Positions 1-8,931 of a DNA stretch of 64,000 nucleotides are shown here, piece by piece. Under the pieces are notes generated by a model. The model ran no database searches. It was not told the origin of the DNA and saw only the letters and a list, made by a program, of their open reading frames with translations. This DNA comes from Candidatus Nitrotoga sp. CP45. GTDB lineage: Bacteria > Pseudomonadota > Gammaproteobacteria > Burkholderiales > Gallionellaceae. A program made the position numbers and the translations under genes. How positions within the stretch are numbered: position 1 is the stretch's first letter; each line of letters begins with the position of its first letter. Where the stretch lies: the NCBI GenBank assembly GCA_003402375.1, contig QFXJ01000051.1:31497-95496 (forward strand), given 5' to 3'.

Positions 1-881
1 AGGCCATGAGTAGACTGGTATTCTTTAATGAGTTGCCGTGAGGTTTGACCGAATATTCCATCCGCTTTAATGTCCACGCCGCGATCCGATAGCCCTAGCT
101 GGAGAAGGCGCACATCCAGCCCGCGTTGCAGAGGCGATTGCAAAGCCAATGGGCGCGTTCCAGGCTGCGGGCCATCGTAGCAGCCGCGAGGAGTGGCTGA
201 AAGTGTTACGTTGGAAATTTCTTGGCCGCGTACAACCAGCGGTAGCTCTAGCCCCCAGTAACCCTGATCAATCAGGCGTTGGAAGGTATCCATGCGATAG
301 ACGGTGGCGCGTAAATCGGCGCGAGTATTTTCGGCCAACCAAGCGCGACGGATGGCTATGTAAGCGGCAATCCATTTCTGCTCGCTGACGCTGGAGATAT
401 CGCCGACTTGTTGTATGGTGCGGGTGCGCATTAATTTCCATGAACCGTGCACGAAACTGTCGTATACCACCGCTACACCAAGTGGACTAGTAATTTTTAA
501 GCGTTCTGCAGTTTGAGCGGCAGGCTGCCAATAGGTTTCATCGAAAAAAGTGTCCTGTGTATCGCGCATAACGTTGTCGTCAGCACTGGCACGTAGCAGG
601 TTATGTAGTTTAAATTCTTTATCCAGCTTAAGGTCGCGTGCCGCAAAGCGTGGCAGGTAGGATTCTAAACGGGAGCTAAAGCGGGCACCCGAGTTGGCGC
701 AATAGCGTTGCATCAACTCATATAGATTACCTGAGCCCAGTGTGGTCTGCGACCGGCCGAAGGTGAGATGTCCAGTGTCACCTGCAATTAGTGTCACCTG
801 GCCGTAATCACCCAGCACTTCGCCGGTCTCGAAGATATTGATGAGAGCCTCGGCGGTTTTCTTTTGGGTTGCTGTCAACAT
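1..881 (-). CDS. GH46-type chitosanase with C-terminal peptidoglycan-binding domain, truncated by window edge
   Basis: The reading frame is open from an ATG at 881 (preceded by GAGGAA) to the window edge, giving at least 293 residues without a stop. Residues 1-70 carry the pattern of family 46 glycoside hydrolases: an acidic residue in FETGE (18-21), then AGDTGHLTFGRSQTT (33-47), where the Asp is a candidate second catalytic acid. From about residue 250 to the edge the sequence fits a PG_binding_1 repeat (LQRGLDVRLLQLGL ... ADGIFGQTSRQ). Family knowledge: GH46 enzymes hydrolyse chitosan; the wall-binding domain suggests action at a cell envelope. No signal peptide is visible, which is odd for a secreted hydrolase. 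The C-terminus lies outside the window. Confidence 0.72.
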   Translation of the reverse strand, partial: MLTATQKKTAEALINIFETGEVLGDYGQVTLIAGDTGHLTFGRSQTTLGSGNLYELMQRYCANSGARFSSRLESYLPRFAARDLKLDKEFKLHNLLRASADDNVMRDTQDTFFDETYWQPAAQTAERLKITSPLGVAVVYDSFVHGSWKLMRTRTIQQVGDISSVSEQKWIAAYIAIRRAWLAENTRADLRATVYRMDTFQRLIDQGYWGLELPLVVRGQEISNVTLSATPRGCYDGPQPGTRPLALQSPLQRGLDVRLLQLGLSDRGVDIKADGIFGQTSRQLIKEYQSTHG

Positions 882-915
882 AATTGTAATTCCTCAGTTT
901 TTGAGTTGATCTTTA

Positions 916-1056
916 GGGCGCCTCTAAAAATTCAAGTTTCTAGGCAAGACAAGGCATGAGTAAAAAATTTGAGCGCGGCATATAATTGATATGTAAGCGA
1001 TAATTTTTTTCGAGTAACGCCGTATTGTGACGAAAATTGGATTTTTAGAGGTGCCC
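916..1056 (+). mobile_element. MITE, copy 1 (141 bp)
   Basis: Non-coding element with near-perfect terminal inverted repeats: GGGCGCCTCTAAAAATT at the left and the complement of GGGCACCTCTAAAAAT at the right. It is flanked by a 4-bp duplication, TTTA (912-915 and 1057-1060). Two relatives lie at 32409 and 49137. It holds no transposase ORF, so it must move, if at all, with an enzyme supplied elsewhere. This is the most diverged of the three copies. Confidence 0.85.
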
Positions 1057-1104
1057 TTTAATATTTTTAGCCTGAAGTTCATATGTCCTGGCTGTGCTGA
1101 ACAC

Positions 1105-1962
1105 TTACCCATCAAATGCCACATCCCCTTCATCCACCATGTCGCCCACATTGATATTCTTGAAGTCAAACAGTTTGCTGTCCATTAGGTGGGAGGGTTT
1201 AACGTTCTGCATGGCGGTGAAAATGGACTGGCTGCGGCCGGGGTACTGGCGCTCCCATGCCGTTAACATTTCCTTGATATTCTGGCGTTGCAGGTTTTCC
1301 TGCGCACCGCACAGATTGCACGGAATGATGGGAAATTTCAGGGTGCGGGCAAAACTGGCAATATCTTTCTCGGCGCAATAAGCCAATGGGCGAATCACCA
1401 CGTGGTCGCCCTTATCCGTAACCAGCTTCGGTGGCATAGCCTTGAGTTTGCCGCCAAAGAATATATTCAGGAACAGCGTTTCTATCATGTCGTCGCGGTG
1501 GTGGCCCAATGCGATCTTGTTTGCACCCAGCTCTCCGGCCACGCGATAGATGATGCCGCGACGTAAACGCGAGCAGAGTGAGCAGGTGGTTTTGCCTTCC
1601 GGGATTTTCTCCTTGACGATGGAATAGGTATCCTGGGTTTCAATGTGATACTCGATGCCAATCGATTTGAAATAGTCGGGCAGGATATGCTCCGGAAAAC
1701 CCGGCTGCTTCTGATCCAGATTCATGGCGATCAGGCGAAAATTAATCGGTGCGCGTTTTTGCAACGTACGCAAAATTTCCAGCAGGGTGTAAGAATCCTT
1801 GCCACCGGACATGCACACCATTATGGTATCGCCTTCTTCGATCATGTTGAAGTCGCCGATAGCGCGGCCAACTTGTTGTTCCAGTCGTCCGCGCAGGCGG
1901 TTAAAATTGCTGGAGTGGTGCTCAAAATGGATGGGGTGTGTGATGGCGTTCATATTGCTCAT
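1105..1962 (-). CDS. ttcA: tRNA 2-thiocytidine biosynthesis protein TtcA
   Basis: TtcA thiolates C32 of certain tRNAs using ATP and an Fe-S cluster. The 285-residue product has the PP-loop ATP-binding motif SGGKDS at residues 52-57 and two CxxC pairs, CSLC (128-131) and CNLC (216-219), which supply the cluster ligands in this family. Length is close to the usual 280-310. The ATG lies directly next to the stop codon of the upstream SDR gene, so the two are probably co-transcribed. The Shine-Dalgarno is weak (TTTGA), so translational coupling is plausible; a second ATG three codons in is an alternative start. Confidence 0.95.
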   Translation of the reverse strand: MSNMNAITHPIHFEHHSSNFNRLRGRLEQQVGRAIGDFNMIEEGDTIMVCMSGGKDSYTLLEILRTLQKRAPINFRLIAMNLDQKQPGFPEHILPDYFKSIGIEYHIETQDTYSIVKEKIPEGKTTCSLCSRLRRGIIYRVAGELGANKIALGHHRDDMIETLFLNIFFGGKLKAMPPKLVTDKGDHVVIRPLAYCAEKDIASFARTLKFPIIPCNLCGAQENLQRQNIKEMLTAWERQYPGRSQSIFTAMQNVKPSHLMDSKLFDFKNINVGDMVDEGDVAFDG

Positions 1963-2703
1963 TCAAAGGTTGATACTGCGTCCGCCATCCACCGCGATAA
2001 TTTGTCCGGTAATGTAGGGCGCATCGTTTAATAAAAACTTCACGGTACGGGCAATGTCGTCTGGCTCGCCTTCGCGTTTGAGCAAGGTATGCGCGATGAT
2101 CTTTCTCCGACGCGTCTCATCGTCCCACTCCGCAGTTTCAGGCCACACAATGACGCCAGGGGCAATCGCGTTGACGCGCACCTGTGGGGCCATTTCCTGC
2201 GCCAGCGCGCGCGTGAGCGCCGACAGTCCGCCCTTTGCTATGCTATATAACAAGTGCCCACGCATTGGCCGTTCGGCATGGATGTCCACGATGTTGACAA
2301 TGGCGCCGTGGTTGTGGCGCAACTCCCTCGCTGCCGCTTGTGCGAGCAGCAGTGGGGCTTTCAGGTTGGTGCCAATGAGGTCGTTCCAGTTTTGATCGTT
2401 CACATCGCTTAGTGACGTTGCAAAAAAACTGGAAGCATTATTAACCAGCGCATCCAGACGCCCAAAGTGGCTGATGGTTTCCTCTACCAGCCGGAACAGA
2501 GCTTGCGGATCCAGCAGATCTGCCTGTATGTGCAGCGCAGAGCCAGGACGCTCGGCTTGCAACTCGGACTGCAAAGCCAATGCATCCTGCGCAGAAGAAC
2601 GGTAGTGCAGCGCAATGTTCGCCCCCGCTGCGTGCAGCTTGCGGCAGATCGCCGCGCCCACGCGCTTTGCGCCACCCGTCACTAATACCACTTTACCTTG
2701 CAT
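1963..2703 (-). CDS. Pteridine reductase-like short-chain dehydrogenase (FolM/PTR1 type)
   Basis: A 246-residue classical SDR. The start is set at the ATG at 2703 because GGGGAG lies just upstream and the protein then begins with the usual short lead into the cofactor fold; a longer frame to 2760 lacks support. It shows the NADPH-binding TGGAKRVG near the N-terminus (the Arg after TGGAK is typical of pteridine reductases), NNAS in the middle, and the catalytic YSIAK. Family knowledge: these enzymes reduce dihydropterin or dihydrofolate and supply reduced pterins. It sits immediately upstream of ttcA and diverges from the methyltransferase gene across 55 bp that must hold both promoters. Exact substrate is uncertain. 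Confidence 0.85.
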   Translation of the reverse strand: MQGKVVLVTGGAKRVGAAICRKLHAAGANIALHYRSSAQDALALQSELQAERPGSALHIQADLLDPQALFRLVEETISHFGRLDALVNNASSFFATSLSDVNDQNWNDLIGTNLKAPLLLAQAAARELRHNHGAIVNIVDIHAERPMRGHLLYSIAKGGLSALTRALAQEMAPQVRVNAIAPGVIVWPETAEWDDETRRRKIIAHTLLKREGEPDDIARTVKFLLNDAPYITGQIIAVDGGRSINL

Positions 2704-2758
2704 GGTGCTCTCCCCTAAACTTACGGCTTGTAATTTAACACATCCCCATCGCTCAATC

Positions 2759-3910
2759 ATGTCCTCACTGCCCTTGCCATCCCCCGAAGCCCAAGCGCAC
2801 AGCGATCAACTGCGTGATTTGATTCATCATGATATTGCGCGGCAGGGAGGGTGGATTCCATTTTCGCGTTTCATGGAATTGGCGTTATATGCGCCAGGAA
2901 TGGGTTATTACAGCGCCGGGGCACGTAAGTTCGGCGAAGCTGGGGATTTTGTCACCGCGCCGGAAATTTCGTCGTTATTTGGCCGAACGTTGGCGCGACA
3001 ATTAATTGAAATTATGGCGCAAAGTACTCCGCATATTCTCGAGCTTGGCGCGGGTAGCGGTAAGTTGGCGGTTGATATATTGGGCGAGCTGGAACGGCAG
3101 AATAGTTTGCCCGAACGCTATGACATCCTGGAAGTCAGCGCCGACTTGCGCGGGCGGCAGCAATCATTGCTGCAAGCGCGCTTGCCCCATTTGATTGACC
3201 GCGTGCATTGGCTGGATGCGCTTCCAGATAGCATTTCTGGCGTGCTTGTCGCCAACGAAGTGCTGGATGCGTTGCCAGTGCATCTGGTGCGTTGGACTGA
3301 TGCGAATATTGTTGAACGTGGCGTGGCGAGCGAGGGAGAAAACTTTGTGTGGCAGGAACGTCTGCCGGAAAACTTAATGTTGCTGGAGATTGCCCAACAA
3401 ATCAAAGTGCCTGATGACACGCTCAGTGACGTATCGCTTGCCGTACGTGGTTTGGTTAGCAGCCTGAGCGAGCGCTTACATCAAGGTATGCTGCTATTTA
3501 TTGACTATGGTTTTGGCGCGCGCGAGTATTACCATCCGCAGCGCACACAAGGCACGCTCATGTGCCACTACCGCCATCATGCACATGACGATCCCTTCTT
3601 TCTGCCCGGCTTGCAGGACATTACCGCGCATGTAGATTTTACCGCCGTAGCGGAAGCGGCCATTGATGCAGGATTGCACCTGTATGGCTATACAACACAA
3701 GCCTATTTCCTGATTAACGGCGGAATTACTGACTTATTGGCAGAGACCGATTCTGAAAATATTCGCGACTACCTTCCTCTTTCTGCACAACTGCAAAAGC
3801 TGACTAGTCCTGCTGAGATGGGTGAGTTGTTTAAAATAATTGCTCTGGGCAAGGGAGTAAACATGCCCCTATGTGGCTTTGTATCAGGTGATAAGTCACG
3901 TTTGTTATAA
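2759..3910 (+). CDS. SAM-dependent methyltransferase, MidA/NDUFAF7 family (COG1565)
   Basis: A 383-residue protein starting at the ATG that gives MSSLPLPSPEA; the frame extends further upstream but overlaps the divergent SDR promoter. An N-terminal block (GGWIPFSRFMELALYAPGMGYY) is the hallmark of this family, followed by a SAM-binding LELGAGSGKLA. The central NEVLDALPVHLV and FIDYGFG blocks are also conserved. Mitochondrial relatives methylate an arginine of complex I; the bacterial target is not settled. It is monocistronic. No good Shine-Dalgarno is visible, so the start is likely but not certain. Confidence 0.85.
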   Translation: MSSLPLPSPEAQAHSDQLRDLIHHDIARQGGWIPFSRFMELALYAPGMGYYSAGARKFGEAGDFVTAPEISSLFGRTLARQLIEIMAQSTPHILELGAGSGKLAVDILGELERQNSLPERYDILEVSADLRGRQQSLLQARLPHLIDRVHWLDALPDSISGVLVANEVLDALPVHLVRWTDANIVERGVASEGENFVWQERLPENLMLLEIAQQIKVPDDTLSDVSLAVRGLVSSLSERLHQGMLLFIDYGFGAREYYHPQRTQGTLMCHYRHHAHDDPFFLPGLQDITAHVDFTAVAEAAIDAGLHLYGYTTQAYFLINGGITDLLAETDSENIRDYLPLSAQLQKLTSPAEMGELFKIIALGKGVNMPLCGFVSGDKSRLL

Positions 3911-4031
3911 AAATATTCTTATAAGATTGATACGTCAGCAGCTGGATGTCTGGCTATGGAACCCGCATGTTTTATCAAACACTCTGACTTTGGATTTATA
4001 CTGCATCTAACATAATTCTTGTAAGACACGA

Positions 4032-4511
4032 ATGATGAAGCCACATTACCTATTAGTTTTTCTGTGTGTTGGTTATGTCAGCTGGGCACAGGCGGAAATA
4101 TATAAAAAAGTCGACGCTGACGGGCATGTGACTTATTCCAGCACACCTATTAGAGGCTCCAAGAAGCTTGATTTGGGACCACTGACCATCGTGCCGTCTC
4201 CTGCGCATGCGCGCAATAACGCTACGCCCTCCGATTTCCTTAAGGTAGATTCGGATACACAGAAAAATCGCGATAATTTGCGTCGCAAAATACTTGAAGA
4301 AGAATTATCAACAGAACAAAAGTTGGTCGAAGAAGCTCGCCAGAACCTGATGAATGGGAAAGAACACCCGGAAATTTTGAAGGACAAAGACGGTAAGGGC
4401 TATCGAAATGCGGCCAAATATGAAGAAAATATAAAAGCCTTGCAGGTGCAGGTAACATTGCACCAGAAGAATGTCGAAGCGCTTAAGACTGAACTGCTCA
4501 AACTCAAGTAA
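4032..4511 (+). CDS. DUF4124 domain-containing exported protein
   Basis: A 159-residue protein with a signal peptide ending near AQA-E (residue 22), so it is likely periplasmic. The mature N-terminus (EIYKKVDADGHVTYSSTPIRGSKK) is a classic DUF4124 module, a small domain common in proteobacterial envelope proteins and of unknown function. The rest is charged and predicted coiled coil (LEEELSTEQKLVEEARQNL and onward). Two ATGs in tandem make the start ambiguous by one residue. No partner gene adjoins it on the same strand. Confidence 0.8.
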   Translation: MMKPHYLLVFLCVGYVSWAQAEIYKKVDADGHVTYSSTPIRGSKKLDLGPLTIVPSPAHARNNATPSDFLKVDSDTQKNRDNLRRKILEEELSTEQKLVEEARQNLMNGKEHPEILKDKDGKGYRNAAKYEENIKALQVQVTLHQKNVEALKTELLKLK

Positions 4512-4565
4512 TTATCGTGTGTTTTTCGGATAAATTTGCTGAAAAATTCATATTCGGACATCTTA

Positions 4566-7142
4566 TTACTTAGTCGCGGATTTTTTCGGAGTAGCTGACT
4601 TTTTTGGGGTAGCTGGCTTTTTCGGAGCGACAGGCTTTTTTGGCGCAGTGGATTTTTTCGGAGTAGCAGGTTTTTTCTTGGCTGCGGCTTTCTTCAAAGA
4701 TGGCCCTTTTGCCACACGTTCGGCTAGCAGCGCCAAACCTTCTTGTAATGTTATTTCTTCCGGGGATAAGTCTTTAGGCAGCGTGGCGTTAACTTTTCCA
4801 TGTCTTACGTAGGGCCCATAACGGCCATTGCAGACCTCCACTGGCTTTTGGTCATCAGGATGCGCGCCCAGTTCCCGTAATACAGTATTGGAAGTTCTTG
4901 CCTCTGCTAATAAGGCTACTGCGCGTTCCAACTGTATGGTGAAAACACTGTCTCCCTTGGGAATGGATTTAAATTTTCCATCATGCCCGACATAAGGGCC
5001 GAAACGTCCAATGTTGACGATAATTTTTTTTCCGCTTTCGGGGTGGAGTCCCAATTCCTTGGGAAGTTGCAGCAATTGTGTAGCGGCAGCAAGGTCTGCC
5101 TGTTCTGGAGATAATTCCTTCGGCCAGGAAATACGTTTTGGTTTTGTTTTGGAGCCTGCCTCTACTTCACCGAGTTGTATGTAATACCCATAAGGGCCGC
5201 GCAACAATAACACCGGCAGGCCGCTGACTGGATCGCTCCCCAGTTCTTTGCGCGCTTCCCCTGTATCGGCTTCACCGGCGAGGTTGCGAGTGTAGTCGCA
5301 CTCTGGGTAGGCTGTGCAGCCAATAAAGTTGCCACGTTTGCCCAAGCGGGTAGCTAAAGGCTTGCCGCATTTGGGGCAGGCTTCGTCAATTAATTCTTGG
5401 GTTACATCTTTGCGCTCGATGTTCTTCTTATCTTGTATAAGCGCAGTGAAGGGATGCCAGAAATCGTTTAATACTGGAATCCAGTCGCGCTTGCCATCGG
5501 AAATTTCATCCAGCTCATCCTCCATTTGTGCAGTAAATCCGTAATCGACATAGCGCGTAAAATGTTCCGTGAGGAAACGGATAACAACACGTCCAACATC
5601 GGTCGGCTTGAATCGTTTTTTGTCCAGCATTGCATATTCACGAGCCTGTAGCGTGGAAATGATGCTGGCATAAGTTGAGGGACGCCCGATGCCATGCTCT
5701 TCTAAAGTTTTTACTAAACTGGCTTCGGAAAATCGCGGGGGCGGCTGGGTAAAATGCTGTTCACCATATAATTTATCAAGAGGAATAGTCTCTCCCTCTT
5801 CCAAAGGCGGCAATTTTTTGTTTTCTTCTTCTTCGCTGTCATCCGTGCTTTCTTGGTAGACCGCGATAAATCCAGGAAATATAAGGGTTTGGCCGCTGGC
5901 GCGAAACAGGGTGTCATCCCCGCCGAGGCGGATATCAAGACTGACTGTATCGAAACGCGCGGGAGCCATTTGACAGGCGAGGGTACGCTTCCAGATCATT
6001 TCATAGAGCCGCGCTTGATCTATGGTGAGAAACTCCCGCATGTTCTCCGGGGTGCGTGCAATAGAGGTTGGCCGTATGGCTTCGTGAGCCTCCTGCGCAT
6101 TCTTGGCTTTACTTTTATAGAGCAGTGCTGTTTTAGGCAAATAGTCCGGTGAAAATTGTGCAGCGATATAACCACGTATTTCCTGCAGGGCTTCCTGCGC
6201 CAGCGTGACGGAATCGGTACGCATATAACTGATTAGTCCTACAGCCTGACCGCCGATGTCGATCCCTTCATAAAGCTGTTGGGCGATACGCATAGTGCGG
6301 TCAGTAGGCATACCTAGTTTGCGTGCTGCCTCCTGTTGCAGCGTGGAGGTGGTGAATGGCGCAGCGGCATAGCGCTGCTTAGCTTTCTTTTCCACGCGCA
6401 CCACGCGCGGCGGCAATTTGGCCGCACTGATATTGTCAAAAATCTTCTGGTATTCCGCCTCGCTGGCTATACCTAGCTGCTCCAGTTTTTTCCCTTGATA
6501 TTGAAACAGTTTGGCGGTAAATGGTTGGCTATTTTTCTGGCTGTCGAGATGCACAGTCCAATATTCCTGTGAGCGGAATGCCTCGATTTCTAATTCGCGT
6601 TCTACGATCAGGCGCAGCGCCGGGCTTTGCACGCGTCCGGCAGAAAGCCCGGGGCGTATTTTGCGCCATAGTAGCGGCGACAGATTGAAACCCACCAAGT
6701 AATCCAGCGCACGCCGCGCCTGTTGCGCGTTTACCAAGGGAATCGAAATTTCACGCGGATGTGCCACCGCTTCGCGCACCGCAGACTGGGTAATTTCGTA
6801 GAACACTACGCGCTGCATGGATTTGTTTTTCAAATTGCGCTTGCCTTTGAGCAGCTCAGCGACATGCCAGGCTATGGCTTCCCCCTCACGATCCGGGTCA
6901 GGCGCCAGATAGATATTGTCTGCCTGAGCGGCGGCTTTGGCGATGGCGTCTACATGTTTGCTGTTTCGCGCAATAATTTCGTACTGCATGGCAAAATCAT
7001 GTTCAGTATCGATCGCCCCTGATTTGGGTATCAGGTCGCGCACATGTCCATAGGTCGCCAGTATCTCAAAATCTTTACCCAGATATTTTTTCAGGGTGAC
7101 GGCTTTGGCCGGGGATTCAACGATTAGTAGATTACTCGCCAT
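4566..7142 (-). CDS. topA: DNA topoisomerase I (type IA)
   Basis: An 858-residue TopA that relaxes negative supercoils. Visible parts: the TOPRIM domain (LLIVESPAKA at 5-14, DPDREGEAIAWH at 82-93), the conserved SAGRVQSPALR (168-178), and the active-site tyrosine Y306 in GLISYMRTDS. One clear zinc-ribbon (CPKCGKP ... CTAYPECDYT) is followed by further C-terminal topo modules that have lost their cysteines. The last about 45 residues are a lysine/proline repeat of the PKKSATPKK type, expected to be a disordered DNA-binding tail; such tails occur in many betaproteobacterial TopA proteins. smg lies 21 bp upstream on the same strand. Confidence 0.97.
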   Translation of the reverse strand: MASNLLIVESPAKAVTLKKYLGKDFEILATYGHVRDLIPKSGAIDTEHDFAMQYEIIARNSKHVDAIAKAAAQADNIYLAPDPDREGEAIAWHVAELLKGKRNLKNKSMQRVVFYEITQSAVREAVAHPREISIPLVNAQQARRALDYLVGFNLSPLLWRKIRPGLSAGRVQSPALRLIVERELEIEAFRSQEYWTVHLDSQKNSQPFTAKLFQYQGKKLEQLGIASEAEYQKIFDNISAAKLPPRVVRVEKKAKQRYAAAPFTTSTLQQEAARKLGMPTDRTMRIAQQLYEGIDIGGQAVGLISYMRTDSVTLAQEALQEIRGYIAAQFSPDYLPKTALLYKSKAKNAQEAHEAIRPTSIARTPENMREFLTIDQARLYEMIWKRTLACQMAPARFDTVSLDIRLGGDDTLFRASGQTLIFPGFIAVYQESTDDSEEEENKKLPPLEEGETIPLDKLYGEQHFTQPPPRFSEASLVKTLEEHGIGRPSTYASIISTLQAREYAMLDKKRFKPTDVGRVVIRFLTEHFTRYVDYGFTAQMEDELDEISDGKRDWIPVLNDFWHPFTALIQDKKNIERKDVTQELIDEACPKCGKPLATRLGKRGNFIGCTAYPECDYTRNLAGEADTGEARKELGSDPVSGLPVLLLRGPYGYYIQLGEVEAGSKTKPKRISWPKELSPEQADLAAATQLLQLPKELGLHPESGKKIIVNIGRFGPYVGHDGKFKSIPKGDSVFTIQLERAVALLAEARTSNTVLRELGAHPDDQKPVEVCNGRYGPYVRHGKVNATLPKDLSPEEITLQEGLALLAERVAKGPSLKKAAAKKKPATPKKSTAPKKPVAPKKPATPKKSATPKKSATK

Positions 7143-7163
7143 GGTGGTGTTTAATTTTAATAT

Positions 7164-7619
7164 TTAATGTAAGCGACTGGAGTCAGCCGGAGTAAGCAGG
7201 TCTTCGATTATTAAAGGATCCAAGTCTTGACGTTGATTCCACAACACCATGAGAACGATGAGCTTGATTTTGTCCAGCGGCAAATTTTCACGGTTCAATG
7301 CGACCGCGCGGTCGAGGATCATTTCCCGTTCCACGGGTGTGATTACTTTATTTTGTTCCCAAAATGTCAGAAAACTACGTACCTCAAAGCTAATGCGCTT
7401 GATTTCCAAATCAGCATAAAAACGCTCACCGCTATCGTTAATGGTGGACGGATAGTTTGCTTTGTTTAATTGCTCTAGGCCAGACAGCCAGGCCAGCGCC
7501 AGATGAATATCCTCATCTTCGAATCCGGCGGCGGATAACTTGCGGGATAGCTTGTCGGAATTGGGGTAGCGGCCAGCATGAAAATAACTTTCAAATAAAA
7601 ACACTAAGATGTCAAACAT
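7164..7619 (-). CDS. smg: Smg family protein (DUF494)
   Basis: A 151-residue protein beginning MFDILVFLFESYF, the standard start of the Smg/DUF494 family, with the conserved LSAAGFEDEDIHLALAWLSGL block. In proteobacteria smg is usually found between dprA/smf and topA, exactly as here (dprA on the right, topA on the left, all on this strand), which supports the call. Its biochemical role is unknown. Between it and dprA are about 230 bp of AT-rich sequence with no ORF. Confidence 0.9.
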   Translation of the reverse strand: MFDILVFLFESYFHAGRYPNSDKLSRKLSAAGFEDEDIHLALAWLSGLEQLNKANYPSTINDSGERFYADLEIKRISFEVRSFLTFWEQNKVITPVEREMILDRAVALNRENLPLDKIKLIVLMVLWNQRQDLDPLIIEDLLTPADSSRLH

Positions 7620-7852
7620 AATGTCCCGATAAAAAATTGATTAAGTAGATGATTATTAAACTTAGGTGTAATTAAACCAAGAGTAAGGGATTATGAATAA
7701 TTATAGTTTTTCTTCTCCTGTGATAGGTGTTGTTCACTAGGAGCTTGTCGGATTTCTCTCGTAATTTATTGATTAAATTGGTGCGTCCGTTATTTAATGG
7801 TAATGTATTTATATATAATAAACAATATGTTATGTAATTGACAGTCATAGGT

Positions 7853-8920
7853 TTAATTTATACGCTGGTAAAGCCCTCCTGGTAAAGTTGCGATGTCGCC
7901 ATCCAGTTCCAGTTGTAACAGGATGGCGGATAGCTCTCCAATCGTCAAGCCACTACGCTGGCTCAAGCTGTCCATATCTACCGGATCAAAACCTAAATGT
8001 GTGAATAAAGGGTGTTCTTTGAATACGGAAGATTGCAGGGCTGTGCTGGTGGAGAAATGTCCCAGCTCCTCTAGAATGTCTTGCGCGCACTCTACCAGCT
8101 TAGCGCCCTGCTTGATCAAATGATGGCATCCTTTTGTCTGTGGGGCGTGGATGGAGCCGGGAATGGCGAAAATGTCGCGTCCTTGTTCAGAGGCCATACG
8201 GGCGGTAATCAGTGAACCGCTCTGCAGAGAGGCTTCGACTACTAAACACCCTAAGCTAAGGCCGCTAATAATGCGATTCCGGCGCGGAAAATTTGCCGCT
8301 AGTGGTGGAGTGCCTAATGAAAACTCGGAAACCAACGCGCCTTCCTGTGCCAATTGGTGTGCCAGCTGGCGATTGGCGGCAGGGTAAACTTTGTCCAGCC
8401 CCGTGCCAACGATACCTATGCTGGAACCGTACTCGCGCAACCCTCCGTGATGTGCCGCGGCGTCTATGCCATGCGCCATGCCGCTGACAATGCACAGTCC
8501 AGCAGCGCTGGCTGTCTGGGCAAAAGCTTCCGCATTGCTTAACCCTTGTGGAGTGGCATTACGGCTGCCAACGACGGCGAGCGCCGGGTGGTTAAGCAAT
8601 TCGAGCCGTCCTTTTACATACAGCAGTAATGGTGGGTCGGAAATGTTTAGCAGAGCCTGGGGATAGTCAGGGTCTGCCAGCGTGACAATATGGTTGTGTG
8701 GGTCAGCCAGCCAACTGGCAATGGGTGCTAGTGTTGCTTCGTCCCAACCTTGAGTGATAGTTGCAGCAATGGCTGGCTGAACGACTTGCTGGAGAGTCTG
8801 CAACGGTGTGGCGAAGATTTGGGCGGGAGTACCGAAAGCTTGTAACAGACGGCGCAAACCTTCATTGCCTAAACCAGGTATCCGGTTTAAGGCAAGCCAT
8901 GACGCAAGTTCAGCGTCCAT
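7853..8920 (-). CDS. dprA: DNA-processing protein DprA (Smf)
   Basis: A 355-residue DprA, the loader of RecA onto single-stranded DNA during natural transformation. An N-terminal helix-hairpin-helix region (NRIPGLGNEGLRRLL, 12-26) precedes the Rossmann-like domain with VVGSRNATPQG, VSGMAHGIDAAAHHG and the PRRNRIISGLS segment typical of the family. The C-terminus is a winged-helix-like extension (LSQRSGLTIGELSAILLQLELDGDI) seen in the longer DprA proteins. The next gene upstream on the same strand, a LysM protein, stops 11 bp away, so they probably form an operon. Confidence 0.95.
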   Translation of the reverse strand: MDAELASWLALNRIPGLGNEGLRRLLQAFGTPAQIFATPLQTLQQVVQPAIAATITQGWDEATLAPIASWLADPHNHIVTLADPDYPQALLNISDPPLLLYVKGRLELLNHPALAVVGSRNATPQGLSNAEAFAQTASAAGLCIVSGMAHGIDAAAHHGGLREYGSSIGIVGTGLDKVYPAANRQLAHQLAQEGALVSEFSLGTPPLAANFPRRNRIISGLSLGCLVVEASLQSGSLITARMASEQGRDIFAIPGSIHAPQTKGCHHLIKQGAKLVECAQDILEELGHFSTSTALQSSVFKEHPLFTHLGFDPVDMDSLSQRSGLTIGELSAILLQLELDGDIATLPGGLYQRIN

Positions 8921-8931
8921 AGGTTGGGAAG

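Noticed and set aside
924..1169. 81-codon minus-strand frame over MITE copy 1
   Set aside because: It crosses from the MITE into the ttcA end and has no protein-like features.
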